Positions 18,072 through 26,811 of a DNA stretch of 64,000 bases are shown in pieces. Both the position numbers and the translations under genes were made by a program. This DNA is from Methanospirillum lacunae (GTDB lineage Archaea; Halobacteriota; Methanomicrobia; Methanomicrobiales; Methanospirillaceae). The stretch is taken from positions 1 through 64,000 of the forward strand of contig NZ_QGMY01000008.1 of NCBI RefSeq assembly GCF_003173355.1, given 5' to 3'. A model generated the notes under the pieces. It was not told the DNA's origin and did not search any database. It was given only the letters and a program-made list of their open reading frames with translations. Position 1 is the stretch's first letter. Each line of letters begins with the position of its first letter.

Positions 18072-19139
18072 ATGTCGGCATGCAACGATGAAATTTGTCA
18101 GATAATGATAATAAAGTCCAAGTTTGTTTCATTGGCAATAATTCTTGCCATAGCAGTATTTCTTGAATTTATAATCCATTATTCGCTGAAAATATCCATT
18201 GTGTATACCCATCTTTTTTATCTCATCATTATCCTTGCAGCGATCTGGTTTCAACGATATGCAGTATGGATTGCACTATTTTTCGGGGTTCTTCATATTA
18301 CTGTCTCATATCTTGTGGGGGGATACATCCCCGTTGATTCCGTTTTCCGGGCATTCATGCTCTGTCTCGTCGCATTTATTGTGGGATCACTTGTCAGATG
18401 TATGACTCTGTATCGGGATGAAGAGGTCCGCCAAAACCATGAACTTGAAAAAACTCAGGAAGCTTTTCAAACTGCTAACAAAAAACTCAACATTCTCTCA
18501 AGTATTACCAGGCATGATATTCTGAATCAACTGACTGCTCTTCTAGGATATCAGGAGATCGCAAGAGAGATGTGTAGCAATCCAGATCTTCTTGAGATTC
18601 TGAAGAAAGAAGAGAATGCTGCACAGGCTATCAGAAAACAGATAGAATTTACAAAAAATTATCAGGATATCGGTGTTCGTGCCCCTATCTGGCATAATCT
18701 AAAAGAAAAATTTGAGACTCTTAAGAATTCATATGACAATGATTCGGTCACTCTTCATTCAAGGCTAAGCAATCACGATATATTTGCAGATCCTTTGTTC
18801 CCCCTTATCTGTCAGAATCTGTTGGATAATTCCATACGTCATGGAGAACACGTCAAGAATATCACCTTCTCATCAGAAGAGCGCAATAACGAGTTGATCT
18901 TCGTTTATGAGGATGATGGCATTGGTATTTCTGATGATATGAAAACAATGATATTTAAGAAGGGATATGGGAAGAATACCGGGATGGGTTTATTCCTCTC
19001 ACAGGAGATATTAGCAATCACAGGACTTGTTATGAAGGAGACCGGAGAATCAGGGAAAGGAGTCCGATTTGTAATACATATCCCTGAAGGTTCATATCGT
19101 TTATCCAGGGAAAATCAAGAGAATAAATCCGGGATCTGA
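18072..19139 (+). CDS. Membrane histidine kinase (orphan)
   Basis: 355 residues. About four membrane helices occupy 12-115, with very short loops outside, so sensing is likely in or at the membrane. A short coiled linker is followed by a phosphoacceptor region, SSITRHDILNQLTALLGYQE, with His near 147. The ATPase domain (about 225-345) shows the N box NLLDNSIRHGE, G1 DDGIGIS and G2 GKNTGMGLFLS. The layout matches the small methanogen kinases with a MASE-like or 4TM sensor. No response regulator lies beside it, so the partner is elsewhere. Confidence 0.9.
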   Translation: MSACNDEICQIMIIKSKFVSLAIILAIAVFLEFIIHYSLKISIVYTHLFYLIIILAAIWFQRYAVWIALFFGVLHITVSYLVGGYIPVDSVFRAFMLCLVAFIVGSLVRCMTLYRDEEVRQNHELEKTQEAFQTANKKLNILSSITRHDILNQLTALLGYQEIAREMCSNPDLLEILKKEENAAQAIRKQIEFTKNYQDIGVRAPIWHNLKEKFETLKNSYDNDSVTLHSRLSNHDIFADPLFPLICQNLLDNSIRHGEHVKNITFSSEERNNELIFVYEDDGIGISDDMKTMIFKKGYGKNTGMGLFLSQEILAITGLVMKETGESGKGVRFVIHIPEGSYRLSRENQENKSGI

Positions 19140-19328
19140 AGCCCAATCAAGGTACATGTAAACAGAAACAGTTTTTCCTGAGTTATCACAAACTGTTTTA
19201 AATTTCCCGAATAAAACCCTCATGTTGAGGGACTGTTATCATACGATCATTGTTCAGTTCTTTCAGATGTTCTTGACAATATCTTTTTATCCTCATCTAC
19301 TGATCCCCTTTTCAGGACAAGTGATAGT

Positions 19329-19964
19329 ATGAGGATTTTCATTGTTTATTACTCACTGTATGGCCATATCCATAAGATGGCACAGGCGGTTTCGGAAGGG
19401 GTCAGTGATGCTGGGTATAAGGCAGAACTCTTTCGGGTTCCTGAAACCCTATCCGATGAGATCATTGGGAAGATGGGTGCAACAGCGTTTCAGGAAGAGT
19501 TTAGGAAACTGCCTGAAATAACAGCGGCTGAACTGGCTGAAGCAGATGCAGTAATTTTTGGAACGCCGACAAGGTTTGGCAACATGATCGGCCAGATGCG
19601 ACAGTTTTTTGATTCGACCGGAGGTATCTGGAACAGGGGTGCTCTGGCAGGAAAAGTCGGAAGTGTTTTCACCAGCAGCGGAACCCAGCATGGGGGTCAG
19701 GAATCAACGATCCTTTCGGTTCATATAACCCTTCTTCATCACGGGATGATTATTGCCGGACTGCCTTACACCTTTGCCGGCCAGACCATTATACAGGAAC
19801 TAACCGGATGCTCTCCTTATGGGGCTTCAACTATAGCAGGGCCTTCAGGAGAGCGGTTTCCATCAGAAAATGAACTAGCCGGAGCACGATATCAGGGTAA
19901 GTATGTGGCGAAGATAGCAGAACAGTTGGCCGGAAAACAGAAAGATCTCTTATCGCTGCCGTAG
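19329..19964 (+). CDS. wrbA: NAD(P)H:quinone oxidoreductase, WrbA flavoprotein
   Basis: 211 residues, the usual length. The N-terminus MRIFIVYYSLYGHIHKMAQA is the flavodoxin FMN phosphate loop, GTPTRFGNMIGQMRQF the second FMN loop near 78, and GSVFTSSGTQHGGQE the third. WrbA forms tetramers and reduces quinones by two electrons, preventing redox cycling. A ribosome binding site is not obvious before ATG 19329. It is a single gene. Confidence 0.93.
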   Translation: MRIFIVYYSLYGHIHKMAQAVSEGVSDAGYKAELFRVPETLSDEIIGKMGATAFQEEFRKLPEITAAELAEADAVIFGTPTRFGNMIGQMRQFFDSTGGIWNRGALAGKVGSVFTSSGTQHGGQESTILSVHITLLHHGMIIAGLPYTFAGQTIIQELTGCSPYGASTIAGPSGERFPSENELAGARYQGKYVAKIAEQLAGKQKDLLSLP

Positions 19965-20071
19965 GGGCAGGAAAGGATCACACCTTTTCGCAACACCAAC
20001 ACCCGAATACGCTTCGTATATACTCATGGCATGGTTTTCATGCATAAAATTGTAGATAAAAATGGGTAATA

Positions 20072-21115
20072 CTACTCTTCGTCTTTATTTTTTGAACGTA
20101 CCACAACTTCCCGGTGTACAATTACGAGCCCTGCAAGTGATCCCAGAATAATATTCAGATAAAACGTTACAAATCGCCAGAGTAATACAAAGAAACCCAG
20201 TGTTGCTGATGGGACTATAAGGGCATACAGGGATGAAGTCGATATTTCAGTGATTCCTGAAGATCCGGGCGTCAGGGGGATCATCATGACAATCGCGATG
20301 ATGATCTGGAATAAGAACGAGAGTAAAATATGGGGTTCAAGTCCTAGTCCCATTAGGATTACTGAAGCTACCATAAATTCTGTCACCCAGAAGAGAGCGG
20401 TAATACCTCCTCCGGCGATCAACCCCCATGCTGCAGGTCCTGCAAATTTTGAAAAACTTTCAAAAAAATTATCGATCTCTTCATCTGCGTGTTCCAGTAT
20501 CCGCGAAGTCGAGAATCGGGTGCCTGATAATTTTGCTGAGATCCATGTTATCAGCCGCATTATGAGGGATTTCATCCTGACTGGATAGCGAAGCATCAAA
20601 ATCGGAATCAGGGCGACAGAGATTAAACAGACCCACGCGATAATTATCAGAATAATCATTGAAAGGCTGAAGGTACTCCAAATAGAGCCTGTAATTGTCA
20701 TGATTCCGATTCCAAGGATTGTCAGAATGATACCGTCAAGGATCCGTTCGGTGATAACAACCGCTGTTGCATCCCCAACTTTTACTCCTACCCTGTACAG
20801 TTCATGTATTCTGACAGGTTCTCCTCCAGACTGTCCGGGGGTAATAGTCCCTGCGAAGAGACCTGCGAGCACCATGTTTACTGCATGTGGCAGTGGGACC
20901 CGGTATCCAAGGGCCCGGGAAAGCACCTGGATTCTCACTCCCCAGAATATGAGAGCAAGTATCCTAAATCCAATACTTAAGATAAGGAAATAAAAATTGA
21001 ATGCGAGGATATAACTAATCGTTTCTTTGGTAAATGTTGTGGCAAACACAATTGCCAATACAACAAGGCTGAAAAGGATTGAAATCGCGAAAAGAGTTCT
21101 GGATGAAAATTTCAT
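20072..21115 (-). CDS. Flippase-like membrane protein (AglD/UPF0104 family)
   Basis: About 347 residues with eight or so hydrophobic helices. The motif NMVLAGLFAGTITPGQSGGEPVR is typical (here NMVLAGLFAGTITPGQ at about 84-99, then SGGEPVR), as is the later MMIPLTPGSSGITE. These mark the LPG_synthase_TM/UPF0104 family, which includes haloarchaeal AglD- and AglR-associated proteins and putative lipid-linked glycan flippases. ATG 21115 is preferred to the TTG one codon upstream. It is divergent from a GT2 gene, a pairing that suggests joint work on dolichol-linked sugars or archaeal lipids. Substrate unknown. Confidence 0.88.
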   Translation of the reverse strand: MKFSSRTLFAISILFSLVVLAIVFATTFTKETISYILAFNFYFLILSIGFRILALIFWGVRIQVLSRALGYRVPLPHAVNMVLAGLFAGTITPGQSGGEPVRIHELYRVGVKVGDATAVVITERILDGIILTILGIGIMTITGSIWSTFSLSMIILIIIAWVCLISVALIPILMLRYPVRMKSLIMRLITWISAKLSGTRFSTSRILEHADEEIDNFFESFSKFAGPAAWGLIAGGGITALFWVTEFMVASVILMGLGLEPHILLSFLFQIIIAIVMMIPLTPGSSGITEISTSSLYALIVPSATLGFFVLLWRFVTFYLNIILGSLAGLVIVHREVVVRSKNKDEE

Positions 21116-21249
21116 CAAATAATAATCTCCGGTAATACGTGTTATTCACATATATGATGAGCCAATATGAAATACATTCCATTTAATGGGAAAAAGGTAT
21201 AATTATACTGTCTGATAATTTTCGAAAGAACGAAATATGTGTCATTATC

Positions 21250-21954
21250 ATGATTTCAGTCGTTATCCCTGCATATAATGAAGAAAAGCGAATCGAAAGA
21301 AGTCTTTCTGCATTAACGAGCCAGACCGTACCTCGCGAGATGTATGAGATCATTGTTGTGGATGGGGGTTCTAATGATAATACCCGTGAGATAGCAGAAA
21401 AATATGCGGATAAGGTTTTCATTCAGACTTCTCCGCGGGTTGCCGGTGCACGAAATGACGGCTTTATCTGTTCTCAGTATGATCTGGTTGCAACTACGGA
21501 TGCAGACAGTGTTGTCTCATCGAACTGGGTTGAAAGTATAATCAAGTCATTTTCTGATCCTGATGTAGCCCTTTCGTACGGCCCGGTTACCTCTATTGAA
21601 CAAGAATCTGGGAATAAACGTTATGTCTACCTGTTTAATGCACTGATATGGTTCGGGGCTCATTCCAATCTTTATCATTACACCCTAGGATGCAATACGG
21701 CGTTTAGGAAGGAAGCACTCATAAAGGCCGGAATGTACCGGATTCTTGATGCCGGAGATGATCTAGAGATCGCAGTCAGAATGCGTAAGATGGGAGAGGT
21801 CAAATTCTCACCAGATATGAAAGTAGGTTTTGATTTTCGTCGGTATGAGCAGTTCGGGTTCTGGAGAACGATTTACGAGTGGTACTCAATTGTGCTTCAA
21901 GGTGGTATCTCTGATAAATATACTTATACCCGCCGTCAGTATGATAAATATTAG
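21250..21954 (+). CDS. Family 2 glycosyltransferase
   Basis: 234 residues. The GT-A core is clear: VIPAYNEEKRIERSLSAL at the start, IIVVDGGSNDNTREIA (nucleotide binding) near 35-50, and the DxD-like TTDADSVVSSNWV near 80. The acceptor region has GCNTAFRKEAL and ILDAGDDLEIAVRMRK (the ED motif). There is no long membrane segment, so it acts on the cytoplasmic face. It is divergent from the flippase-like gene 135 bases away and probably shares its promoter region. Confidence 0.92.
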   Translation: MISVVIPAYNEEKRIERSLSALTSQTVPREMYEIIVVDGGSNDNTREIAEKYADKVFIQTSPRVAGARNDGFICSQYDLVATTDADSVVSSNWVESIIKSFSDPDVALSYGPVTSIEQESGNKRYVYLFNALIWFGAHSNLYHYTLGCNTAFRKEALIKAGMYRILDAGDDLEIAVRMRKMGEVKFSPDMKVGFDFRRYEQFGFWRTIYEWYSIVLQGGISDKYTYTRRQYDKY

Positions 21955-22074
21955 ATTACACTCATTAATCTCTGATATTTGAAACCTCATTTCGAAACCC
22001 CTTGAAAACAGGTATATAATGGGAGAGGGGCTTTCCATCCTCAATAACTGAACTGCCATACTCTGAGGTATACT

Positions 22075-22581
22075 ATGGGTGTAAAACTTTCAAATCTGCC
22101 ACAATTACATATACTTAAGACTTCTGCCATAACGGTTGATGATAATGGAGATATTGTATGGGATAATGGGAAGAGGCCTGTTACCAGAAGTGATGCAATA
22201 AGCCAGATCATTGAACGACTAAAAAGAGATTTGAAGAATTGGGATCATGAAAAAATCTCTACCCTTTATACAACTTTGCTAGACATTGAGATCGCTGGGC
22301 ATCCAGAACGGCTACAGGATCTGGTAAATCTGTCTGAGCTTCCTACAGAGCCGATACCAACAGGAATGGAAAAATATCCAATCTGGGCATTAGATAAAGA
22401 AGGTTCCTGTCTTGTGGGTTCAGGTCAGTTATCTATCAAGAAATTAACTGAAGTTCACAGATGGTTTGTTACCAGAAAACCCGGTTATTGCACTAAACCT
22501 GATATAAAAGGGTGTTATCTGTGTAATCTTGCAAATTCGAAGAAAGATTGCAGGAACAATCAAATATTTTTCCCTCTCTAA
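22075..22581 (+). CDS. Unknown protein with C-terminal cysteines
   Basis: 168 residues, soluble. I do not recognise a family. The C-terminal 30 residues contain four cysteines, PGYCTKPDIKGCYLCNLANSKKDC, which could form a metal site. The N-terminal part is helical and charged (SDAISQIIERLKRDLKNWDHE). It stands alone, followed by a hairpin terminator at 22645-22672. Confidence 0.55.
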   Translation: MGVKLSNLPQLHILKTSAITVDDNGDIVWDNGKRPVTRSDAISQIIERLKRDLKNWDHEKISTLYTTLLDIEIAGHPERLQDLVNLSELPTEPIPTGMEKYPIWALDKEGSCLVGSGQLSIKKLTEVHRWFVTRKPGYCTKPDIKGCYLCNLANSKKDCRNNQIFFPL

Positions 22582-22644
22582 AAAAAAGATCTTATTGTTG
22601 CATCATGAGATCTCTTGTTCCTTAATCCTGGTGAAGAGGAACAT

Positions 22645-22672
22645 TATACCCGGACAGGTGTACCGGGGTATA
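22645..22672. terminator. Hairpin between converging genes
   Basis: tatacccgg (22645-22653) and ccggggtata (22663-22672) form a 9-bp stem with one bulged G and a 9-base loop. The plus-strand side is followed by a T-run near 22684. It sits between two converging genes and can serve both. Confidence 0.55.
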
Positions 22673-22687
22673 ACACTTTCCGCTTTT

Positions 22688-23890
22688 TTATACTATTCCT
22701 GCGATAGCAGCCTGTATATTGTGTAATCCTGTGGAGATCACAACCACGGGATCAACGCCGAGTACCGGGAAGAGAAACATGAAATAGAGAATCGTTCCCA
22801 GAAAACTTCCCAGGTTTGCAACTGATGCAACCAGTACAACTTTGAACAAGGGAATCTGAAACAGTTCTCTTAGTGATGTTGCCTCATAGATCTTCCTGAA
22901 ATCAGAGACCGGAGGTTTTCGTGCCTTTGCTTCCACATATGCTGCAATCCACCCGGCATGAAGAAGTGGATTTAGTGATGTCATCCAGGCAACACAGAAA
23001 CAGGTGATCACTGAATAGGGATGGCCACGGACTGCCAGAGTTGCTCCTGCAGATAAAGCTCCATGAATCAGAACCCAGAAGATAAATGCATGAAGAAGAA
23101 CATCCAGCCCAACTCCTGAACACGCAATCGAGGCGAGCAACAGAAAGAACAGGGCTGTTACACAACTTCCAATAATCAAAGTCCAGGGATATCGTTTTGG
23201 CTCTTTTACAAGTGATTCTTTAGATGGAAGTAATGAGGGATCCTGCAGATACCGGTTTATACCCTGCATATGACCGGCACCAACTACTGCAAGGATTCGA
23301 TGATCACCTTCCTTTTTTAGATAAATCAGGTTATGTGCAATGTACGCGTCCCGCTCATCGATGAGTGCATGTGCCCCCTGGGGTGAGAATTTTTTAAATT
23401 CCCCCATAATGACTTCGAGCATGTCCTCATTTTTAAGTTTCTCAATCTCTTCAGCATCAATATTTTCAACTTCAGAAATTGAGAAGATAAGTGAACCAAC
23501 CATCTTGATCTTCCCGATAAAACCAAGTGATTGCCAGAATCTAAGGAGGGTAATTTTTATATCACGATCTACCAGTTCCACCCTGAGCCCTCTCTGCTGG
23601 GCCTCGACCATCGCGGCTTTCATCTCGGCCCCGGGTTCTACCCCGACATCTAAACCGATCTTTCGCTGAATATAGGATAAAAGCCATTGAATAAGGAGTT
23701 GGTCAAAATTCTTGAGTTCCAGGACATCATCAACAGATGGAGTAGCACCCTCCTTGTTGATGGCCTTACTTCTTCCTTGATCCAGTTCTACAGCAACGAT
23801 GTCTGGATGAAATTGTTCGATTGATTCTCTGACTTCATCGACGCTTTTTGCCGAGATATGGGCAGTCCCGACAATTTTAATCTCACCCAT
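22688..23890 (-). CDS. TraB/PrgY-family membrane protein
   Basis: 400 residues. The N-terminal 210 residues are a TraB domain: IVGTAHISAKSVDEV with the GTAH signature near 6-10, IVAVELDQGR near 31-40, and AVVGAGHMQGINR near 199. The last 170 residues hold about five hydrophobic helices (235-400). TraB/GumN relatives are thought to be metalloproteases (tiki-like) with the GTxH and GxxH motifs as metal ligands. The plasmid TraB protein shuts down pheromone signalling; the archaeal role is unknown. A run of TM helices after the domain is normal for the archaeal form. Confidence 0.9.
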   Translation of the reverse strand: MGEIKIVGTAHISAKSVDEVRESIEQFHPDIVAVELDQGRSKAINKEGATPSVDDVLELKNFDQLLIQWLLSYIQRKIGLDVGVEPGAEMKAAMVEAQQRGLRVELVDRDIKITLLRFWQSLGFIGKIKMVGSLIFSISEVENIDAEEIEKLKNEDMLEVIMGEFKKFSPQGAHALIDERDAYIAHNLIYLKKEGDHRILAVVGAGHMQGINRYLQDPSLLPSKESLVKEPKRYPWTLIIGSCVTALFFLLLASIACSGVGLDVLLHAFIFWVLIHGALSAGATLAVRGHPYSVITCFCVAWMTSLNPLLHAGWIAAYVEAKARKPPVSDFRKIYEATSLRELFQIPLFKVVLVASVANLGSFLGTILYFMFLFPVLGVDPVVVISTGLHNIQAAIAGIV

Positions 23891-24110
23891 GTATACTCCA
23901 TATAGGAACCAGAATAATAAAAGGGAAGTTGAGCGGGAAAAGGATTTTTGGACGTATACCCTGCAAAAAGATTGGATGTTTTATGTCCCTCTGCAACACG
24001 CATGCATGCAGGAACTTTTTTTTGGAAAAACAGAAGAGGTTCTCATGTGAGTCTTCGCTATCAGTAAGACCTCTATTATAACAGGGAGTTACGTGGCCGT
24101 GCGATCACAT

Positions 24111-25061
24111 CTAATCACTGCGTGATTGAGGCATGTTATCACAGAATGACTTGTTTTGTGCATTCTCTCCGGTATTTGGTTCTACGTGGATAGTAATACA
24201 TGCACGGGGGAATTCAAGTTTTATATCCTCCTCAAGGTGATCAGTCAGATCATGCGATTGTTCTACTGATACTAGTTTATCAACAACAAGATGGAATTCG
24301 ATAAATATTTCCGGTCCGGCTCTTCTTGTTCGTAGTCCATGATAACTGACATAATCCGATTCATGATCACAGATAATCCCTGTGATTCTCTGTACTTCAT
24401 CGTCTGTAAGGCGGTAATCAGTCAGATCTTTATATGACTTCATGGTGAGTTCATATGCTGCTCTTATAATGACAAGGGCAACACAAATAGCGACGATTGA
24501 ATCAAGAATTTTTATTCCGGTAAGCTGAATCAAAACCAGACCGACCATGACACCAACAGATGTATAAACATCTGTCCGCAGGTGCCAGGCATCACTTTCC
24601 AGGGCTATTGACTCTGTCTTTTTTGCAATCTTCATGAGCCGCGATGAAACAAAGGCGTTTGAAAGTGCTGATATTCCCATTACTGCAATACCGGCCATCA
24701 TAAGCGTCGAATTCAGTGGTTCTGAAGTTGGTTCAATTATTTTTTGAGTAGCCTCATAAATGATCAGGGCTGCTGCAACGAAGATGAGAATAGCCTCGAA
24801 AAGACCTGAGATGGATTCATATTTACCATGGCCATATGAGTGCTCATCGTCAGGAGCCTCTGCAGATTTTCTAACTGAAATATAAGCTACAACAGAAGCA
24901 AGGAGATCCATACCCGAATGTATTGCCTCTGATATCATACTGATCGAACCAAGAGCTAATCCGACGATCAGTTTTAAAATAACAAGAAATGTGTTGGAAA
25001 TTATCGAAAGCAGAGCTGTTTTTTCTTTTTCCTGATTTAATGATTGATAGATATCTGCCAT
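24111..25061 (-). CDS. Cation diffusion facilitator metal exporter
   Basis: 316 residues. Six membrane helices (about 18-210) with both canonical metal motifs: HSGMD in helix 2 (SEAIHSGMDLLASVV) and HLRTD in helix 5 (ESDAWHLRTDVYTS). A cytoplasmic domain (about 215-295) with YHGLRTRRAGPEIFIEFHL follows. This predicts H+-coupled export of Zn, Fe, Co or Mn. A paralogue with altered motifs lies just upstream on the same strand, 285 bases away. Confidence 0.93.
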   Translation of the reverse strand: MADIYQSLNQEKEKTALLSIISNTFLVILKLIVGLALGSISMISEAIHSGMDLLASVVAYISVRKSAEAPDDEHSYGHGKYESISGLFEAILIFVAAALIIYEATQKIIEPTSEPLNSTLMMAGIAVMGISALSNAFVSSRLMKIAKKTESIALESDAWHLRTDVYTSVGVMVGLVLIQLTGIKILDSIVAICVALVIIRAAYELTMKSYKDLTDYRLTDDEVQRITGIICDHESDYVSYHGLRTRRAGPEIFIEFHLVVDKLVSVEQSHDLTDHLEEDIKLEFPRACITIHVEPNTGENAQNKSFCDNMPQSRSD

Positions 25062-25346
25062 ATATTATCGAAAGGACTTAGAGAATAGGGAGAGAAAGAA
25101 GATAAGAGTATTTAAAATCATACAAATCAATGTTTTTTAAGTTTTGGGTAATAATTCAACAGATTCAAGATTATCAAATCAGAGTGATATTTTTTAGATC
25201 GATCGAAAATGATGTGTTAATAATCTAAAATTTCCAGATGAAGTATTAATAATTCAAAGTGAAAACCTGATGATTCTTGAATATTGCAGACAATAGAGTT
25301 CCATCTGGTTTTGGTTTAAGTGTACCTAAATTAGATAATATGGGTA

Positions 25347-26285
25347 CTATATTGTCCCAAATTTTCCGGTGCATGGCATAATAGTCACTGAACTCCTGGG
25401 AATTTTTTTTTCAAGGGTGTTTTTAATCCGGTTGATTGTATCCTGAATCTCTGAAAACTTCTTCTCTCCATTGAATTCAAGGAAGAGTTCAATATAGATA
25501 TTATTTCCACTTCTCCGGGATCTGACTCCATGAAATGCTTCATATTCGTCAAAATATTCAGCCAGAGCACGAACTACTTCCAATTGTAACTCTTCATCAA
25601 TTGTTTTATCAAGCAGATCAGGAAGAGAGGAAGAGATGGTGCGGTACCCTGAAAACAGGAATGATCCAATAACAATAAACGAAGCTACCGGATCAATGTA
25701 TATTGCCCATTCATATTCTGCCAGTAACATCACAAGTAATAGTGCAATGAGGACTGTAAGGTCAGTAAGAGCCTTTGTTTTAAAGAGCCTGACCTGTGAT
25801 TCCATCACCGGTGAATACTCTTTTTTTGCAATATGGGATTTTTCTCTCCATAACCAGGTGTTTACACAAACACCGATAAACATCATACAGATAGCTAATA
25901 AAGTTCCTTCTTCATGAAGTAGGGAAGGATTGAGGAGCTTGTAACTTGTGATAGCGAAGACCAGGACAAGTGAGAGAAACATCACTGCACCGGTTATGAT
26001 ACCTGTCAGGGTCTCAAACTTGCCCATCCCATAATCGTATACATCCCCTCCACCTTTTGTAATCTTTCGCATGGCAATCCAGGCAAAAAAGGTTGAGAGG
26101 ATCTCATTGCCACTTTTTATTACATCTGCATACAGGGTTACTGATCCTGAAAAGATTGCCAATAATATATCAGGTATCCAGAAGACGATGTCAATGATCA
26201 AACTTTTAAATATGACTTTTTCACGGGTCTGGTATGAATGAGTATCAGAAATGGTTTTTTCTTCTTCAGTCACTATATGTGGCAT
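25347..26285 (-). CDS. Divergent CDF-family transporter lacking canonical metal ligands
   Basis: 312 residues with the same fold plan as its neighbour: six helices and a C-terminal domain (FHGVRSRRSGNNIYIELFLEF). At the helix 2 site HxxxD is replaced by K-S-G-N-E (YADVIKSGNEIL), and at the helix 5 site by K-A-L-T-D (FKTKALTDLTVL). Both His ligands are therefore Lys. Either it moves another ion, uses different residues, or has a sensor or auxiliary role. The N-terminal 30 residues are polar and charged. The 285-base gap to the downstream CDF gene carries nothing recognisable. Confidence 0.85.
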   Translation of the reverse strand: MPHIVTEEEKTISDTHSYQTREKVIFKSLIIDIVFWIPDILLAIFSGSVTLYADVIKSGNEILSTFFAWIAMRKITKGGGDVYDYGMGKFETLTGIITGAVMFLSLVLVFAITSYKLLNPSLLHEEGTLLAICMMFIGVCVNTWLWREKSHIAKKEYSPVMESQVRLFKTKALTDLTVLIALLLVMLLAEYEWAIYIDPVASFIVIGSFLFSGYRTISSSLPDLLDKTIDEELQLEVVRALAEYFDEYEAFHGVRSRRSGNNIYIELFLEFNGEKKFSEIQDTINRIKNTLEKKIPRSSVTIMPCTGKFGTI

Positions 26286-26431
26286 TGTCCTTTATACATG
26301 TGTGAAAAATCTACAAATATCATGCTAAGATCATAAGTAATTACTTTGTCAAATCAGTAAGATAATTTGAGTTATTGATAAATAAAGTCCAAAAAAGCAT
26401 ATGAACCTGAAAACCATAAAAATATGAATAC

Positions 26432-26650
26432 ATGGTGAAGAAAGTAGCCTCAACTTCAAATCCGGATATGGATGTATACCGGTGCAACCCGTGCCGGTAT
26501 TATTATTATCCGGAGTTAGGTGATCCTACACAGAATATCCCGCCGGGAACACCGTTCACCAAGCTACCTGACACGTGGCGGTGCCCTCCATGCAAGGAAC
26601 CCAAGTCTGCATTCGTGAAGGTTGAACGTCCAAAAAGCCGCCAGATATAA
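26432..26650 (+). CDS. Rubredoxin (72 residues)
   Basis: The domain begins after about 12 residues: [17 protein letters not shown] gives the first C-x2-C, and [17 protein letters not shown] the second. The usual Gly after each Cys pair is Arg and Lys here, and the rubredoxin YxYDP segment is YYYYPELGD. It should still bind one Fe by four Cys. It is preceded by a TATA-like AATAAAG region and followed by a hairpin at 26671-26685. It is the second rubredoxin in the window. Confidence 0.9.
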   Translation: MVKKVASTSNPDMDVYRCNPCRYYYYPELGDPTQNIPPGTPFTKLPDTWRCPPCKEPKSAFVKVERPKSRQI

Positions 26651-26670
26651 CTCATGATTAATTCATGAAG

Positions 26671-26685
26671 GCAGCCAGAGGCTGC
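26671..26685 (+). terminator. Hairpin terminator after the rubredoxin gene
   Basis: gcagcc-aga-ggctgc is a 6-bp GC-rich stem with a 3-base loop, followed by ttgatatttctttcc. A second, weaker inverted repeat, tcatga...tcatga (26652-26668), precedes it. Confidence 0.55.
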
Positions 26686-26811
26686 TTGATATTTCTTTCC
26701 TGCTGGATATGATAATTGTTTAACTTCTAGGGATTTAATAAAGACATTTCGCTAACGGACTCCTCTGGTTGAGCATATATGTACCCATGAAATCAACAAT
26801 CTTCTCAAGCC

